From positions 1 through 64,000 of the forward strand of contig JANXAZ010000012.1 of the NCBI GenBank assembly GCA_025062095.1: 64,000 bases of DNA, given 5' to 3'. Positions 46,059 to 56,500 of the stretch are shown here, piece by piece (the first letter of the stretch is position 1; every line of letters starts with the position of its first letter). Origin of the DNA: Geminicoccaceae bacterium. GTDB taxonomy: Bacteria; Pseudomonadota; Alphaproteobacteria; Geminicoccales; Geminicoccaceae. The notes under the pieces were generated by a model, which was not told the DNA's origin, made no database searches, and saw only the letters and a program-made list of their open reading frames with translations. The translations under genes were made by a program, and so were the position numbers.

Positions 46059-47353
46059 ACCCGCGCTCCCAGCCGCAGCGCCACGGCACGGGCGTGGGCG
46101 GGGAGCCCTTCGGCGCGCGCGAGGGCGATCGCGGAAGGGGCGAGCGCGCGCAGCGCTTCCTCGGAACAGCCCAAAAGCGTCGTGCGGGTGAGGAAGTCGA
46201 ACACCGAGAGGCCGGAGGCGAAGCGCGCGCTGCGCCCGGTGGGCAGGACGTGGTTGGGCCCGCCCACGTAATCGCCGATCACTTCGGGCGTGTGATGGCC
46301 GAGGAAGATCGCCCCGGCGCGGCGGACGCGCGCCGCCAGGGCGGCGGGCTCGCGCACGCAGAGCTGCAGATGCTCGGGGGCCAGCCGGTCGACGAGGGCC
46401 GGCGCCTCCTCGAGCGTGCGCAAGAGCAGGATCGCCCCGTGCGCCTGCCAGGAGGCGCGGGCGATCGCCGCGCGATCGAGGCGAGCGAGCTGCCGTTCGA
46501 CCTCCGCCGCCACCGCCTCGGCCAGATGCGCGTCGTCGGTGAGGAGGACGGCTTGCGCGCGTTCGTCGTGCTCGGCCTGCGCCAAGAGGTCGGCCGCGAC
46601 CCAGGCGGGATCGGCGCTGTCGTCGGCGACGACGACCACTTCCGAGGGGCCGGCGAGGGCATCGATGCCGACTCGGCCGAAGACCTGGCGCTTGGCCTCG
46701 GCGACCCAGAGATTGCCGGGGCCTACGATCTTGTCGACCGGTGCGATCGTCTCGGTGCCGAAGGCGAGCGCGGCGATCGCCTGTGCTCCCCCCACCCGGT
46801 AGACCTCGTCGACTCCGGCGATGGCGGCGGCGGCGAGCACCGCCTCGTTCACCTTCCCTTCCGGGGTCGGCACGGTCACCACGAGCCGCCGGCAGCCCGC
46901 CACGCGGGCGGGGATCGCGTTCATGAGCACGGAGGAGGGATAGGCCGCGGTCCCCCCGGGGACGTAGAGACCCACCGCCTCGATCGGCTGCCAGCGCAGG
47001 CCCAGCTGGACCCCGAGCTCGTCGCGCCAGTCGAGATCGGCGGGCAGCTGGCGTTCGTGGTAGGCGCGGATGCGCGCGGCGGCGAGCTCGAGCGCGGCGC
47101 GCAGCTCGGGATCGAGGCGGTCGCGCGCTTCCGCCAAGCGTCGCGGCGGGATGCGCAGCTCGGAGGGAGAAAGCGCGAGTCGGTCGAAGCGGCGGGTGAA
47201 TTCGAGGAGCGCCGCGTCGCCCTCGTCGCGAACGCGGGCGAGGATCGCCGCGACCTCCTCGCGAACCTCTCCCCGTTCCTCGCGTCGGCTCTCGACGAGA
47301 CGGTCGAAAGCGGCGGCGAAGCCGGGATCGCGGGTGTCGAGCCTAAGTGGCAT
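46055..47353 (-). CDS. hisD: Histidinol dehydrogenase
   Basis: Last two steps of histidine synthesis, 432 residues, zinc- and NAD-dependent. Motifs: [66 protein letters not shown], and the zinc/catalytic His region AEHDERAQ, with [20 protein letters not shown] near the end. Its start overlaps the upstream DUF2948 gene by 11 bp. Confidence 0.97.
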   Translation of the reverse strand: MPLRLDTRDPGFAAAFDRLVESRREERGEVREEVAAILARVRDEGDAALLEFTRRFDRLALSPSELRIPPRRLAEARDRLDPELRAALELAAARIRAYHERQLPADLDWRDELGVQLGLRWQPIEAVGLYVPGGTAAYPSSVLMNAIPARVAGCRRLVVTVPTPEGKVNEAVLAAAAIAGVDEVYRVGGAQAIAALAFGTETIAPVDKIVGPGNLWVAEAKRQVFGRVGIDALAGPSEVVVVADDSADPAWVAADLLAQAEHDERAQAVLLTDDAHLAEAVAAEVERQLARLDRAAIARASWQAHGAILLLRTLEEAPALVDRLAPEHLQLCVREPAALAARVRRAGAIFLGHHTPEVIGDYVGGPNHVLPTGRSARFASGLSVFDFLTRTTLLGCSEEALRALAPSAIALARAEGLPAHARAVALRLGARV

Positions 47354-47822
47354 CGCCCGCCATCTCGGCGTAGGTGAGTTGTGCGAAGTGATCGCAGGGC
47401 GTCTTCGTACAGGGTACCGGATCGCCGAAATCGTCGAGCCGGCAGCGGATCGAGTCGGTGCGCAATTGAATCCACACGTCGCCTTCGAAGACGAGATCGA
47501 TGTGGATGAGATGCTCCTTGCCCGGCTCGGTGGCGATGGTGAGCAGGACGAGCTCGCGATCGAGATCGTCCGGATCGAGCCCGCGGTACTTCACCTCGGC
47601 CACGTCCTCGAAGACGAGGGCGGAAAGGCACTCCGTGAGCCCCTCGCAGGAGGTCGGATCGGGCAGGCATTCGCGCCGGTAGCGCGTGAAGGCGGCGGCG
47701 AAGCGGCGCTCCTGGGCCAGATACGCCATTTCGCGCAGCGGGATGCGGGCGTCTTGCAAGCAGGCGGAGATCACCGCGAGGTCTTCGGGATCCGCCGCTT
47801 TGAGTTTGAGCTTGGTCGCCAT
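47343..47822 (-). CDS. DUF2948 family protein
   Basis: 159-residue conserved protein typical of the murA-hisD interval in alphaproteobacteria. Signature sequences: LKLKAADPEDLAVISACLQD, FTRYRRECLPDPTSCEGLTE-like region near residue 50, LVFEDVAEVKYRGLD, and GDVWIQLRTDSIRCRLDDFG. Function unknown. It sits between murA (21 bp gap) and hisD (overlap). Confidence 0.9.
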   Translation of the reverse strand: MATKLKLKAADPEDLAVISACLQDARIPLREMAYLAQERRFAAAFTRYRRECLPDPTSCEGLTECLSALVFEDVAEVKYRGLDPDDLDRELVLLTIATEPGKEHLIHIDLVFEGDVWIQLRTDSIRCRLDDFGDPVPCTKTPCDHFAQLTYAEMAGDAT

Positions 47823-47843
47823 GATCGTTCCCTCGGCTCGGCC

Positions 47844-49109
47844 TCAGGGGACCCGTTCGATCCGGGCTCCGACCGCGGCCAGCTTTCTCTCCAGAGATTC
47901 GTAGCCGCGATCGAGATGGTAGATGCGGTTGATCTCGGTGCGACCTTCCGCGGCGAGCGCCGCGAGGACGAGCGAGACCGAGGCCCTGAGATCGGTGGCC
48001 ATCACCGGCGCTCCCTTGAGCCGCTCGACCCCGCGCACGAGCGCCGAGCCGCCGTGGACGGTGATCCGCGCCCCCATGCGCATGAGTTCGGGGACGTGCA
48101 TGAAGCGGTTCTCGAAGATCGTCTCGGTGATCATCGCCGCCCCGCGGGCGATGCACATGAGGGCCATGAACTGGGCCTGCAGATCGGTCGCGAAGCCCGG
48201 ATAGGGCCTAGTCACGACGTCGACCCCTTCGAGAACGCCGTTGGCGCGCGCGGCTTCGAAGCCGTTTTCGGCCTCGCGGAGCTCCACCCCGGCCTCGACC
48301 AGCTTCTCGCGCGCCGCCCCCAACAGCTCGAGCGGGGCGTTCTCGATCTTGAGCCGGCCGCCGGTGATCGCCGCCGCGATCGCGTAGGTGCCGGCCTCGA
48401 TACGGTCGGGAAGGATGGCGTGGCGGGCCCCGGCCAGCCGCTCCACCCCTTCGACCGTCACCACGTCCGTCCCCGCCCCTTCGATCTTCGCCCCCATGGC
48501 CAGGAGGAGTCGGGCGAGATCGACGATTTCGGGCTCGCGCGCGGCGTTGACGATCCGCGTCGTGCCGCGGGCGAGCGTCGCCGCCATCACCAGGTTCTCG
48601 GTGGCCCCCACCGAGGGCTGGGGGAACTCGATCTCGGCGCCGCGCAGACCGCGCGGGGCGGTCGCCTCGATGTAGCCGTCCACGAGGTCGATCGTCGCCC
48701 CCATCCGCTCGAGCCCCTTGAGGTGCAGATCGACCGGCCGGGGGCCGATGGCGCAACCGCCCGGCAGGGACACTCGCGCCCGGCCCGCGCGGGCGAGCAA
48801 AGGGCCGAGGACGAGGACCGAGGCGCGCATGCGCCGGACGAGATCGTAAGGCGCCTCGACGGACACGAGCTCGGGCGTGAACAGGCGGATGCGGCCGGGT
48901 GCGCCGCCCACGTGCGTCGCCGACGTGCCCAGCCGCTGCACCAGACGCAGCATCGAGCCGACGTCCACGACATCGGGGACGTTCTCGAGCTCGACCGGCT
49001 CGTCGGTCAGGAGCGCGGCGGCGATGGCGGGCAGCGCGGCGTTCTTGGCGCCGCTGATGCGGACCGTGCCGTGGAGCGGGACGCCGCCGGTGACCACCAG
49101 TCGGTCCAT
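47844..49109 (-). CDS. murA: UDP-N-acetylglucosamine 1-carboxyvinyltransferase
   Basis: First committed peptidoglycan step, 421 residues. N-terminal [20 protein letters not shown] with the catalytic Lys, the PEP-binding Cys loop [20 protein letters not shown] (fosfomycin-sensitive Cys present), and [17 protein letters not shown]-like [20 protein letters not shown] with the general-base Asp. Ends [20 protein letters not shown]. Full length. Confidence 0.97.
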   Translation of the reverse strand: MDRLVVTGGVPLHGTVRISGAKNAALPAIAAALLTDEPVELENVPDVVDVGSMLRLVQRLGTSATHVGGAPGRIRLFTPELVSVEAPYDLVRRMRASVLVLGPLLARAGRARVSLPGGCAIGPRPVDLHLKGLERMGATIDLVDGYIEATAPRGLRGAEIEFPQPSVGATENLVMAATLARGTTRIVNAAREPEIVDLARLLLAMGAKIEGAGTDVVTVEGVERLAGARHAILPDRIEAGTYAIAAAITGGRLKIENAPLELLGAAREKLVEAGVELREAENGFEAARANGVLEGVDVVTRPYPGFATDLQAQFMALMCIARGAAMITETIFENRFMHVPELMRMGARITVHGGSALVRGVERLKGAPVMATDLRASVSLVLAALAAEGRTEINRIYHLDRGYESLERKLAAVGARIERVP

Positions 49110-49118
49110 GGCGGCCCT

Positions 49119-49673
49119 TCACAGCCGCGGCAGGGTGACGCCGCGTTGGCGCATGTATTTGCCGCCGCGGTCTTTGTAGGAGATCTCGGGCGGGCTCTCG
49201 CCCTTCAAGAACAAGAACTGGCAGATCCCTTCTTCGGCGTAGATCCGCGCCGGAAGCGGCGTGGTGTTGGAGATTTCGAGCGTGACGTGCCCTTCCCATT
49301 CGGGCTCGAGCGGCGTGACGTTGACGATGATCCCGCAGCGGGCATAAGTACTCTTGCCCAGGCAGATGACGAGCACGTCGCGCGGGATGCGGAAATACTC
49401 GATGGTGCGGGCGAGGGCGAAGCTGTTGGGCGGCACCACGCAAGAAGGGCCCTCGCGCTCGACGAAGCTCTGCGCCGAGAAGTTCTTGGGATCGACGATG
49501 GCGTTGTCGACGTTGGTGAAGATCTTGAACTCGGGGGCGAGGCGCGCGTCGTAGCCGTACGAGGAGAGCCCGTAGCTGATGCACCCCTCGCGCTGCTGGC
49601 GATCGACGAACGGCTCGATCATGCCGTGCTCGAGCGCCATCTTGCGGATCCAGTGATCGGGCATGATCGGCAT
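49119..49673 (-). CDS. dcd: dCTP deaminase
   Basis: Trimeric dCTP deaminase giving dUTP, 184 residues. Motifs: [60 protein letters not shown], and [20 protein letters not shown] with the catalytic Glu. Starts at ATG 49673 or 49664. It lies 9 bp upstream of murA in the same direction, so co-transcription is likely. Confidence 0.95.
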   Translation of the reverse strand: MPIMPDHWIRKMALEHGMIEPFVDRQQREGCISYGLSSYGYDARLAPEFKIFTNVDNAIVDPKNFSAQSFVEREGPSCVVPPNSFALARTIEYFRIPRDVLVICLGKSTYARCGIIVNVTPLEPEWEGHVTLEISNTTPLPARIYAEEGICQFLFLKGESPPEISYKDRGGKYMRQRGVTLPRL

Positions 49674-49723
49674 GCGCGGCCCTCGCTCGGACGGCCTGGA
49701 TGTAAGCGGTCGGCGATACCACC

Positions 49724-49909
49724 TCAACGGTGCTCGGGCTCGCCTCCTTTGCCCCGGGCGGCGCGGGCGCGCGCCTGCTCCTTGCGGCGACGGAGGTTGG
49801 CGCGCAGGGCCTGGGCGAGCTTGTGGGCGCGGTCGGGATCGCGCCGGCTGCCGGGAGGCGGCTTCGGGCGCTCCTCGCGGTCGGGGGCGGACGGTTCGCG
49901 ATCGCGCAT
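49724..49909 (-). CDS. Small conserved basic protein (61 residues)
   Basis: A short highly charged protein ending in a helix [20 protein letters not shown]. Similar small proteins with the KLxxALRxNLxRRKxQxRAR motif occur near dcd or tRNA-Thr in other alphaproteobacteria as far as I recall. The start is ATG 49909. Function unknown; nucleic-acid binding is plausible from charge alone. Confidence 0.65.
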   Translation of the reverse strand: MRDREPSAPDREERPKPPPGSRRDPDRAHKLAQALRANLRRRKEQARARAARGKGGEPEHR

Positions 49910-50002
49910 GGGTACGAGCAGGCTTGCCGAAGGCGGCCGGCGGCTTGCGGCCACGCTTCGAGTATGGCATGGCTCGCCGCACCGCAAGCACCGCGCGAGG
50001 GC

Positions 50003-50078
50003 GCTGCCGTAGCTCAGTCGGTAGAGCACGTCCTTGGTAAGGACGGGGTCGCTGGTTCGATTCCAGTCGGCAGCACCA
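50003..50078 (+). tRNA. tRNA-Thr (GGT)
   Basis: Cloverleaf on the plus strand, 76 nt with encoded CCA. Acceptor GCTGCCG pairs with CGGCAGC, discriminator A, D-arm AGCTCAGTCGGTAGAGC, anticodon loop TTGGTAA giving GGT, T-loop GGTTCGATTCC. Confidence 0.97.
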
Positions 50079-50296
50079 TCCCGCGATCGTCGCTCCCGCC
50101 ATCCTCCTCGAACCGCCCTCGGGGCCTCGTTTCCGGTACCGTCGTCGCCCGGCACGATCGTTGCTTCGCGCGCCGTGCGGGCGTGCGGGTCCGAGCGCGG
50201 CCGCGGCCACGGCGGCCTTCCCGGCGCCCGCCCACGAACGCGGACCCGAACCGCGCGGCGGCGGAGCCCCCTCCCCTCCCGGGGGCGCGGCCCGGC

Positions 50297-51082
50297 TCAG
50301 CCGGCGCCCGCGGCCGTGGCGAGCTTGCTCGCGGCTTCCCGGAGGCCCTCGCGCAACACCGCCACGTCCGGCCCGAAGCCGAGCATGCGGAACCCCCGGG
50401 CGCGCAGTTTCTCGAGATAGCCGAGGTTCGCGTCCGCCGCGGCGAGAGCTTTCCCGTGCGCTTTCGCGGCCGCGACCAGACGATCGACCGCGGCCCAGAA
50501 ATCCGGGTGCTCGAATTGCGCGGTGATCCCCATGTCGTCGGTGAGATCGAAATGGCCGAGCCAGAGCACGTCGAGGCCCGCCGTGGCGGCGATCGCCTCC
50601 ACGTTCTCGATCCCCTTGCGGGTCTCGATCAGCCCCATCACGAGATTGCGGCGGTTGGCCTCGGCCATGTAGGCGCGGACGTCGCGGGCGCGATAGTCGT
50701 CGTGCGCCATCCCGAAGGCGCAGCCGCGCCGGCCCTCGGGCCGGTAGCGCGCCCATGCGACGAGCGCGCGGGCTTCCTCGGGGGTCTCGAGCATGGGCAC
50801 GAGGATCCCTCTGGCCCCGGCGTCGAGGACGGTGGCGACGGCGGCGTAGGATTTCTCGGGCACCCGGACGTAGAGCTCGATCGGCAGCCCGCGCCCGCAG
50901 GCGAGCACGGTCTTGAGCGTGTCGATGCCCACCCCGCTGTGCTCGGTGTCGAGCACCGCGAAATCGAGCCCCGCGGCGGCCAGGATCGCCGGCAGACCGG
51001 GGGTGAAGAACTCGAAGACCATGGTCCCGATCACCGCTTCCCCGCGCGCGAGCCGCGCGCGCACGCATTCCCGTTCGCTCAT
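50297..51082 (-). CDS. HpcH/HpaI-family aldolase
   Basis: Class II (metal-dependent) pyruvate aldolase family, 261 residues. [20 protein letters not shown] and ELYVRVPEK carry the conserved acidic/His and substrate Arg; the metal site is in [20 protein letters not shown] and [13 protein letters not shown]. In this family, 2-keto-3-deoxy acids are cleaved to pyruvate plus an aldehyde. It is the last gene of the long leftward operon, 41 bp after the SMP-30 fusion gene. Which keto-acid it cleaves is unknown; rhamnonate- and galactarate-type substrates are common in relatives. Confidence 0.9.
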   Translation of the reverse strand: MSERECVRARLARGEAVIGTMVFEFFTPGLPAILAAAGLDFAVLDTEHSGVGIDTLKTVLACGRGLPIELYVRVPEKSYAAVATVLDAGARGILVPMLETPEEARALVAWARYRPEGRRGCAFGMAHDDYRARDVRAYMAEANRRNLVMGLIETRKGIENVEAIAATAGLDVLWLGHFDLTDDMGITAQFEHPDFWAAVDRLVAAAKAHGKALAAADANLGYLEKLRARGFRMLGFGPDVAVLREGLREAASKLATAAGAG

Positions 51083-51123
51083 CTCCGCCCTCCCCGCACG
51101 CGCGCTCCGGATCCGCGCGGCGC

Positions 51124-52719
51124 TCAGCCGCCCAGGGCCCGGATCACGGCCTCGGTCGTGGTCACCGCGGCGACGTTCTTCATCGCGTAGTCGATCGAGG
51201 CCCGGTGCCAATCGGCGTTCATCGTCGCACAGGCGTCTTCGGGCACGATCACGACGTAACCCTTGTCCGCCCCGGTGCGCGCCGTGTGCTCGATCGACAT
51301 GTTCGTCCACGCCCCGGTGTCGATGAGGATGTCGCGCCCGAGGGCTTTGAGGATCGTCTCGAGCTTGGTGCCCTCCCAGGCGCTCATGCGCATCTTCTCG
51401 ACCACGAAATCGCCCGGCCGGGGCTCGAGCCCGGGGACCGGTGCGGCTCCCCAGGTCCCGCGCACGAGACCGCGCGCCTCCACGACCCCCTCGAAGAGGG
51501 GACAGTTGAGGGTGAGGCCGGGGGCGCCGGGTTCGACGACGAACCAGACGTGGATGACCGGCACCCCGATCTTCCGGCAGTGATCGGCGAGCCGGACGAT
51601 GTTGGCGATCGCGTTCTGCTCGCGGCAGTGCTGCGGCGCCCCCGAGGCGGCGAAGGCCCCGCCCTCCATGACCACGTCGTTCTGCATGTCCTGGATCAGG
51701 AGCGCGCAGCGCGCGGGATCGAGGCGGAAGCCGTTTTCCGTACGGATCGCCCGGGCGGGAGCGCGTCCGCTCGTCGCGGACGGCGTCCGCGCCGAGGCCT
51801 TGGTGCGGGCCGCGGCGCGCATGAACGGCTCGAGCCGCGGTCCCACCTTGGTGCGCACGGCGTAGAGCGAGCGGCTCGCGGTCAAGAACAGGGTGTGCCA
51901 GTCGGGACCGCCCCAGGCGAGGTTGGCGGTGAGCTCCGGGACGCGCAGGACGCCGATGTGCCGCCCCTCGGGGTCGAACACCCACACGCCTCCCGGACCC
52001 GTGCACCACAGGTTGCCGCGCTCGTCGCACTTCATGCCGTCGGGGACGCCGGGCTCGAGCTCCGAGCGGATGCCCGAGGCGAAGATGCGCCCGGGGCTCA
52101 GCGTGCCGTCGCTTCTGACCTCGAAGACGCGGATCAGCGCCTGGACCGTGTCGTTGACGTAGAGCCGTCGCTCGTCCGGGGAGAAGCAGAGGCCGTTGGG
52201 TTGGTCGAAGAGATAGCGTTCGACGAGAAGGCGCGGCGGTTCGCCCGGAACGACCCGGTACACGCCCTGAAAGCCGAGCTCGCGCGGCCGCTCCACGCCG
52301 TAAACCGGCATCCGGCCGTAAAACGGATCGGTGAAGTAGATCGAGCCGTCCGAGCGGACGCAGACGTCGTTGGGGCTGTTGAGCTCCTTGCCCTCGAAGT
52401 GCGAGGCGAGGACCTCGCGTCGGCCGTCGCGGCGGATGCGCACGAGCGAGCTCGTCGCGTGTTCGCACACGAGGAGGTTGAGCTCGGCGTCGAAGGTGAG
52501 CCCGTTGCTCTTGTTCGAGGGACGGGCGACCTCGACCACGCCGCCCTCCGGGCTCCAGCGCCGGCGCACGTCCGCCGGCATGTCGGAGAAGAGCAGACAG
52601 CCTTCGATCGGGTGCCACACCGGCCCTTCCGTGAAGTCGAAGCCGGTGGCGAGCTGCTCGACCGGCTCGGAAAGGTCGATCAGCTCGCGGAAGGCGGGGC
52701 TGCGCGCTTCGTGGGCCAT
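51124..52719 (-). CDS. SMP-30/gluconolactonase-type beta-propeller fused to isochorismatase-fold domain
   Basis: A 531-residue two-domain protein. Residues about 20-300 form an SMP-30/LRE beta propeller: [100 protein letters not shown], with the usual metal-binding Glu, Asn and Asp positions. A Ser/Thr/Arg linker (about 300-330) joins an isochorismatase-fold hydrolase (about 335-525): catalytic Asp344 in [11 protein letters not shown] and Lys442 in [12 protein letters not shown] are kept. The nucleophilic Cys (normally TNVCV) is Ser475 in [14 protein letters not shown]. Possible lactone hydrolysis plus a hydrolase-like or non-catalytic domain. It sits between the MBL-fold and aldolase genes. 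The ATG at 52719 follows family start; a longer frame upstream is not homologous. Confidence 0.88.
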   Translation of the reverse strand: MAHEARSPAFRELIDLSEPVEQLATGFDFTEGPVWHPIEGCLLFSDMPADVRRRWSPEGGVVEVARPSNKSNGLTFDAELNLLVCEHATSSLVRIRRDGRREVLASHFEGKELNSPNDVCVRSDGSIYFTDPFYGRMPVYGVERPRELGFQGVYRVVPGEPPRLLVERYLFDQPNGLCFSPDERRLYVNDTVQALIRVFEVRSDGTLSPGRIFASGIRSELEPGVPDGMKCDERGNLWCTGPGGVWVFDPEGRHIGVLRVPELTANLAWGGPDWHTLFLTASRSLYAVRTKVGPRLEPFMRAAARTKASARTPSATSGRAPARAIRTENGFRLDPARCALLIQDMQNDVVMEGGAFAASGAPQHCREQNAIANIVRLADHCRKIGVPVIHVWFVVEPGAPGLTLNCPLFEGVVEARGLVRGTWGAAPVPGLEPRPGDFVVEKMRMSAWEGTKLETILKALGRDILIDTGAWTNMSIEHTARTGADKGYVVIVPEDACATMNADWHRASIDYAMKNVAAVTTTEAVIRALGG

Positions 52720-52729
52720 CGCCGCGCTC

Positions 52730-53578
52730 TCAGGCCGGGAACCAGGGGCGGGAGGGGAGCGAGGAGACGACCGGCCCCGGCACCTGGTCGTGCAGGCGAC
52801 CGACGACCCGGCCGCCTTCGATCTTCGCCGGCCGGTCGTGCACCGGCAACAAATAACGGGCATTCGCCAAGAGCTTCTTGATCGCGGCTTTTTCTTGGCG
52901 CTTCGTGGTCCCGTGGTTGCCGGTGACCTGGGGTTCCATCTCCTGGGTGATGCGGAAGGGTTCGATGATCTGATCGTTGAAATCGTAGATCACGTCGCCG
53001 CAGATCGTGGCCACGCCGTCCGCGGTATGGACGTGGACGTTCATCGATCCTTCGGTGTGCGCACCCGCCGCCTCGCAATACAGGCCCGGGAAGATCTCGA
53101 TGGGCCCGCTCAGCTCGAGGTCCAACAGCCTGAGCGCGTTCTTGGTGTGCAGCCGGTCGATCAGGTGCTTGATGTCCGGTGCGGGATATTGCGGATGCAT
53201 GAGGCCCGAGACCGAATATTCGAGCTCGCGGCGGTTGACCACGACCGTGGTCGACATGGGGAAGAGATCGTCCTTGCCGGCGTGGTCGATGTGCAGATGG
53301 GTGTGCAGCACGTAACGGATGTCGGAGAGCTTGAGCCCGTGGCGCGCGAGCTGGTTCTCGATCAGGTTCTCGTGGAACTGCAGCCCGCGCATGCCCAGGG
53401 TCTCCATGATCGCGTTCGAGCGATAGCCCGTGTCCACGAGCACGGGCCAAGGCCCGCCCAAGATCAGAAAGCCGAGTGTCGGCACGCGGCGGGTGCGGCC
53501 GCAGTCGCGCCCGAGCACGAGAAAGCTCGATTCGAGTTCGATGTCGCCGTAATCCAGGATCTTGATCTCGAGCGGCAC
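52730..53578 (-). CDS. MBL-fold metallohydrolase (lactonase-like)
   Basis: Metallo-beta-lactamase superfamily hydrolase, 282 residues. Metal motif HTHLHIDHAGKDD (His-x-His-x-Asp-His) about residue 110; further ligands are in CEAAGAHTEGSMNVHV and the C-terminal LPVHDRP. The layout resembles N-acyl-homoserine-lactone lactonases (AttM/AiiB type). Start is GTG at 53578 with GAGGGAGG at good spacing. In the operon it precedes the SMP-30 fusion by 10 bp. Lactone is a plausible substrate; the exact one is unknown. Confidence 0.88.
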   Translation of the reverse strand: MPLEIKILDYGDIELESSFLVLGRDCGRTRRVPTLGFLILGGPWPVLVDTGYRSNAIMETLGMRGLQFHENLIENQLARHGLKLSDIRYVLHTHLHIDHAGKDDLFPMSTTVVVNRRELEYSVSGLMHPQYPAPDIKHLIDRLHTKNALRLLDLELSGPIEIFPGLYCEAAGAHTEGSMNVHVHTADGVATICGDVIYDFNDQIIEPFRITQEMEPQVTGNHGTTKRQEKAAIKKLLANARYLLPVHDRPAKIEGGRVVGRLHDQVPGPVVSSLPSRPWFPA

Positions 53579-53595
53579 GTCAGCCTCCCTCGGGT

Positions 53596-54483
53596 TCAGT
53601 CGAGCCGGTAGATCCGGCGAGCGGTTTCGCGCAGCACGGCTGCGCGCGCGGGCTCGGGAAGTCCGTCGAGCGCGGCGCGGTGGGCCGCGAGGAGCGCGGG
53701 ATAGTCGGTCCACAGCTTCTCGATCGGAAAGTTCGAGCCCCAAAGACAACGATCGGGGCCGAAAAGAGCGATCGCCTCGCGCACGATCTCCGCCACGAGC
53801 GCGGGATCGAGCCGGCGCACGAAGGTCCCGAGGCCCGACAGCTTGACCACCACGTTGGGCTCGCGGGCGAAGGCGGCGAGCGCCCGCTTCCACCGCGCCA
53901 CACCCTCGGCGGTCTCCTCCTCGCGCATGAGGGCGTGGACGAGCACGAAGGTCACCTCGGGGCAATCGCGCACGAGAACGAGCGCGCTTTCCGCCTGGGC
54001 GGCGAAGATCTGGAGCTCGAAGGCGAAGCCGAAGCGCGCGAGCTCGGCCGTGTTCGCGCGCAAGACGGGATCGGCGGCGAGATCCGGTCGCGGCGCGAAG
54101 CGCCAGTCCGGGTTGGCGTGCCAATGGAGCTGTCGGCGGATCGCACGGACCTCGGGATGACGGGCGAGCGCCTCGAGGGCGGGACGCGCATCGGGCAGCG
54201 CGAGATCGGCGAAGGCGGTGATCGCGATCGGAAAGCCCGTCCGCCGCGCCTCGCCCGCGACGAAGGCGACCTCTTCGAGCGCGCGCTCGGGCGCCCAGTT
54301 CGCCTGGACGTAGACCGCGCTTTCGACCCCGCTGCCCCGGATGTCGGCGAGATATTCCTCGATCGGATAATCTCGCCGCAAAGGCTCGTACGGGCCGAAG
54401 ATCCGGGGCTGCATCGGGCCCGACAGCCACGGCAGATCGGCTTTGCGCCAGATGTGCATGTGGGCGTCGACGATGCCGCTCAT
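53596..54483 (-). CDS. Amidohydrolase-2 family TIM-barrel lactonase
   Basis: 295-residue metal-dependent hydrolase of the amidohydrolase_2 type. VDAHMHIWRKADLPWLSG at the start (His-x-His metal site) resembles L-fuconolactonase/2-pyrone-4,6-dicarboxylate hydrolase proteins; LHWHANPDW, FVLVHALM and a C-terminal WGSNFPIEK give the other conserved His and Asp/Asn positions. It is coupled to the CoxE-like gene by an ATGA overlap. Hydrolysis of a cyclic ester or amide in the operon pathway is the likely role. Confidence 0.87.
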   Translation of the reverse strand: MSGIVDAHMHIWRKADLPWLSGPMQPRIFGPYEPLRRDYPIEEYLADIRGSGVESAVYVQANWAPERALEEVAFVAGEARRTGFPIAITAFADLALPDARPALEALARHPEVRAIRRQLHWHANPDWRFAPRPDLAADPVLRANTAELARFGFAFELQIFAAQAESALVLVRDCPEVTFVLVHALMREEETAEGVARWKRALAAFAREPNVVVKLSGLGTFVRRLDPALVAEIVREAIALFGPDRCLWGSNFPIEKLWTDYPALLAAHRAALDGLPEPARAAVLRETARRIYRLD

Positions 54484-55622
54484 GCGCGGAGCTCCCGGGC
54501 CGAGCGGAGGACCTCCCGGCACAGCCGAGCGAGCGAGCCCGCGGGGAGCAGGGCGTCGAGTGCGGGTCGGATCGCCTTCATGGCAGCGGTCTCCGGGACG
54601 TAGCCGGGGGTGGCGGCGAGCGGGGAAAGCCAGACGAGCTTCCAGGAAAGCCGCGCGAGGCGGCGCACCGCGGCGACGAGGAGGTCGGGATCGCCCCGCT
54701 CGAGCCCGTCCGAGATCACGAGCACGAGGGCACCGCGGCAGAAGCCGGCGAGCCTGGGCACGCGCAGCAGGGCCGAAAGCGCCTCCCCGATGCGTGTCCC
54801 CCCGTCCCAGTCGCGCACGGTGCACGCCGCCCGATCGAGGGCCTGTTCGAGCCGGGGCCGGCGCATGGCGGGGGTGATGCGGGTGAGCCGGGTGCCGAAG
54901 GTGAGCACCTCGATTCGCTCGGCGACGCGGGCGAGCGCGTGGGCGAAGCGCAGGTTGGTCTCGGTGTGCTCTTTCATCGAGCCGGAGACGTCGACGAGGA
55001 GCACGATCCGTCGCTGCCGCGTCCGCCGCGTCCGGCGGAAGAGCTCGACCGGTTCGCCTTCGCGCGCGAGCGCGCGTCGAAGCGTGCGCGCGAGATCGAG
55101 CAGGCGACCGCGCTTGGCGCGCACGCGCCAGGCCGTGCGCCGCCGCGGCAGCCGGCCGGGAGCCTCGCGCCGGAAGCGGGCGAGCGCGCGCTCTTCCGGC
55201 CGTGGCCCGAACCGGCGCGAAGCCGCCGCTTCGGCCGGGCTCGCGGCTCGTCCTCGGGTCCTTCCTTCGACCTCGAGGAGCTCGGGCCCTTCGCCGCCCG
55301 CTTCTTCCTGCACGCGCAGCGGTTCGGACTCCGCGCGCGTCGCCGCGGGCGCGGGAGGTGCCCCGCGACCGAGGAAATGGGCGTCGAAGAGCGCGTGGAA
55401 CTCGGCGATGCGCTCGCGCGGAGGGGCGAAGGTGGCGACCGCGGCGGCGCGGATGTCCGCCATGTGGCGCGGGCCCAACAGGGCCAGCGCCTCGAGAAAG
55501 CTCACGAGCTGATCGGAGGCGGCGGAAAAACCGTGCGCGCGCAACAGCTGGGCGAAGCCCACGAAGGGTGCGACCTCGCGCGGAAGCGGCGGCCACGCCG
55601 TCTCCGCTCCGCCCCGGTTCAT
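54480..55622 (-). CDS. VWA-domain protein, CoxE-like
   Basis: 380 residues. N-terminal helical region (EVAPFVGFAQLLRAHGFSAA), an Arg-rich middle, and a C-terminal von Willebrand A domain with the MIDAS motif LLVDVSGSMKEHTETNLRFA near residue 205, DWDGGTRIGEALSALL and LVISDGLERGDPD. This is the CoxE family, which works with a MoxR ATPase (CoxD) in maturing the metal site of molybdenum hydroxylases. It overlaps the AAA gene by ATGA. Confidence 0.9.
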   Translation of the reverse strand: MNRGGAETAWPPLPREVAPFVGFAQLLRAHGFSAASDQLVSFLEALALLGPRHMADIRAAAVATFAPPRERIAEFHALFDAHFLGRGAPPAPAATRAESEPLRVQEEAGGEGPELLEVEGRTRGRAASPAEAAASRRFGPRPEERALARFRREAPGRLPRRRTAWRVRAKRGRLLDLARTLRRALAREGEPVELFRRTRRTRQRRIVLLVDVSGSMKEHTETNLRFAHALARVAERIEVLTFGTRLTRITPAMRRPRLEQALDRAACTVRDWDGGTRIGEALSALLRVPRLAGFCRGALVLVISDGLERGDPDLLVAAVRRLARLSWKLVWLSPLAATPGYVPETAAMKAIRPALDALLPAGSLARLCREVLRSARELRA

Positions 55623-56500
55623 CGCTCGGCCTCCGCGAGCAGGCGATCGAGGCGCTCGCGCACGTAAGGAAGATCTTCTTCGTCTTTGATCGCCACCCCG
55701 AGCGCGCGGCGGAAGGCCTCCGGCCAGGGCGCACCGGTCGCGGCGAGGAGATCGATCGCCTCCGCCCATTCCACCGCTTCGGCGATGCCCGGGGGCTTGA
55801 CGAGCGGTTCCTGGCGCAGCCGGGCGACCGCCCGGGCCACCGCGCGCGCGGTGCGTTCGGCCACGCCCGAGGCGCGAAGCATGATGATCCGGGCCTCTCG
55901 CTCGGGCGCGGGATAGTCGATCCAGTGGTACACGCACCGCCGGCGCAAGGCTTCGTGCAGTTCGCGCGTGCGGTTCGAGGTCAGGATCACCACCGGCCGT
56001 TCGGAGGCCCTGAGCGTCCCGCGCTCGGGGATCGAGATCGTGAAGTCGGAGAGGAACTCGAGGAGCAGCGCCTCGAACTCCTGATCCGAGCGGTCGACCT
56101 CGTCGACGAGAAGGAGGACTTCGCGCGGATGCCGAAGGGCGGCGAGCAGCGGCCGCTCGATCAAGAATTCTTCGCTCCAGATGTCGATCGGACGATCGCC
56201 CGCGCGCCGCAGTTCCAGAAGCTGACGCGGATGGTTCCACTCGTACAGAGCGTGGGCGGCATCGATGCCCTCGTAGCACTGCAGCCGCACGAGCCGCCGC
56301 CCGAGCACGCCCGAAAGCGCCTTGGCGGCTTCGGTCTTGCCCACCCCCGGGGCGCCCTCGAGCAGAAGCGGCTTGCCGAGGGCGAGGGCGAGCCAGGCGG
56401 CGGTCGCGAGCTCGTCTTCGGCCAAATAGAAGGCGTCTCTGAGCGCCTTCGCGAGCGCTTGGGGGCTCTCGAGGCCGAAGATCGCCGGTGCGCGGGCCAT
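55619..56500 (-). CDS. MoxR-family AAA ATPase (CoxD-like)
   Basis: 293 residues. Walker A LLLEGAPGVGKTEAAKALSG near residue 47, Walker B VLLLVDEVDRSDQEFEALLL, sensor 1 VILTSNRTRELHEALRRRC. MoxR ATPases act as chaperones of metal-cofactor insertion with VWA partners; here the partner is the next gene. Its ATG overlaps the stop of the C-terminal Mo-subunit gene by one base (TGATG). Confidence 0.93.
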   Translation of the reverse strand: MARAPAIFGLESPQALAKALRDAFYLAEDELATAAWLALALGKPLLLEGAPGVGKTEAAKALSGVLGRRLVRLQCYEGIDAAHALYEWNHPRQLLELRRAGDRPIDIWSEEFLIERPLLAALRHPREVLLLVDEVDRSDQEFEALLLEFLSDFTISIPERGTLRASERPVVILTSNRTRELHEALRRRCVYHWIDYPAPEREARIIMLRASGVAERTARAVARAVARLRQEPLVKPPGIAEAVEWAEAIDLLAATGAPWPEAFRRALGVAIKDEEDLPYVRERLDRLLAEAER

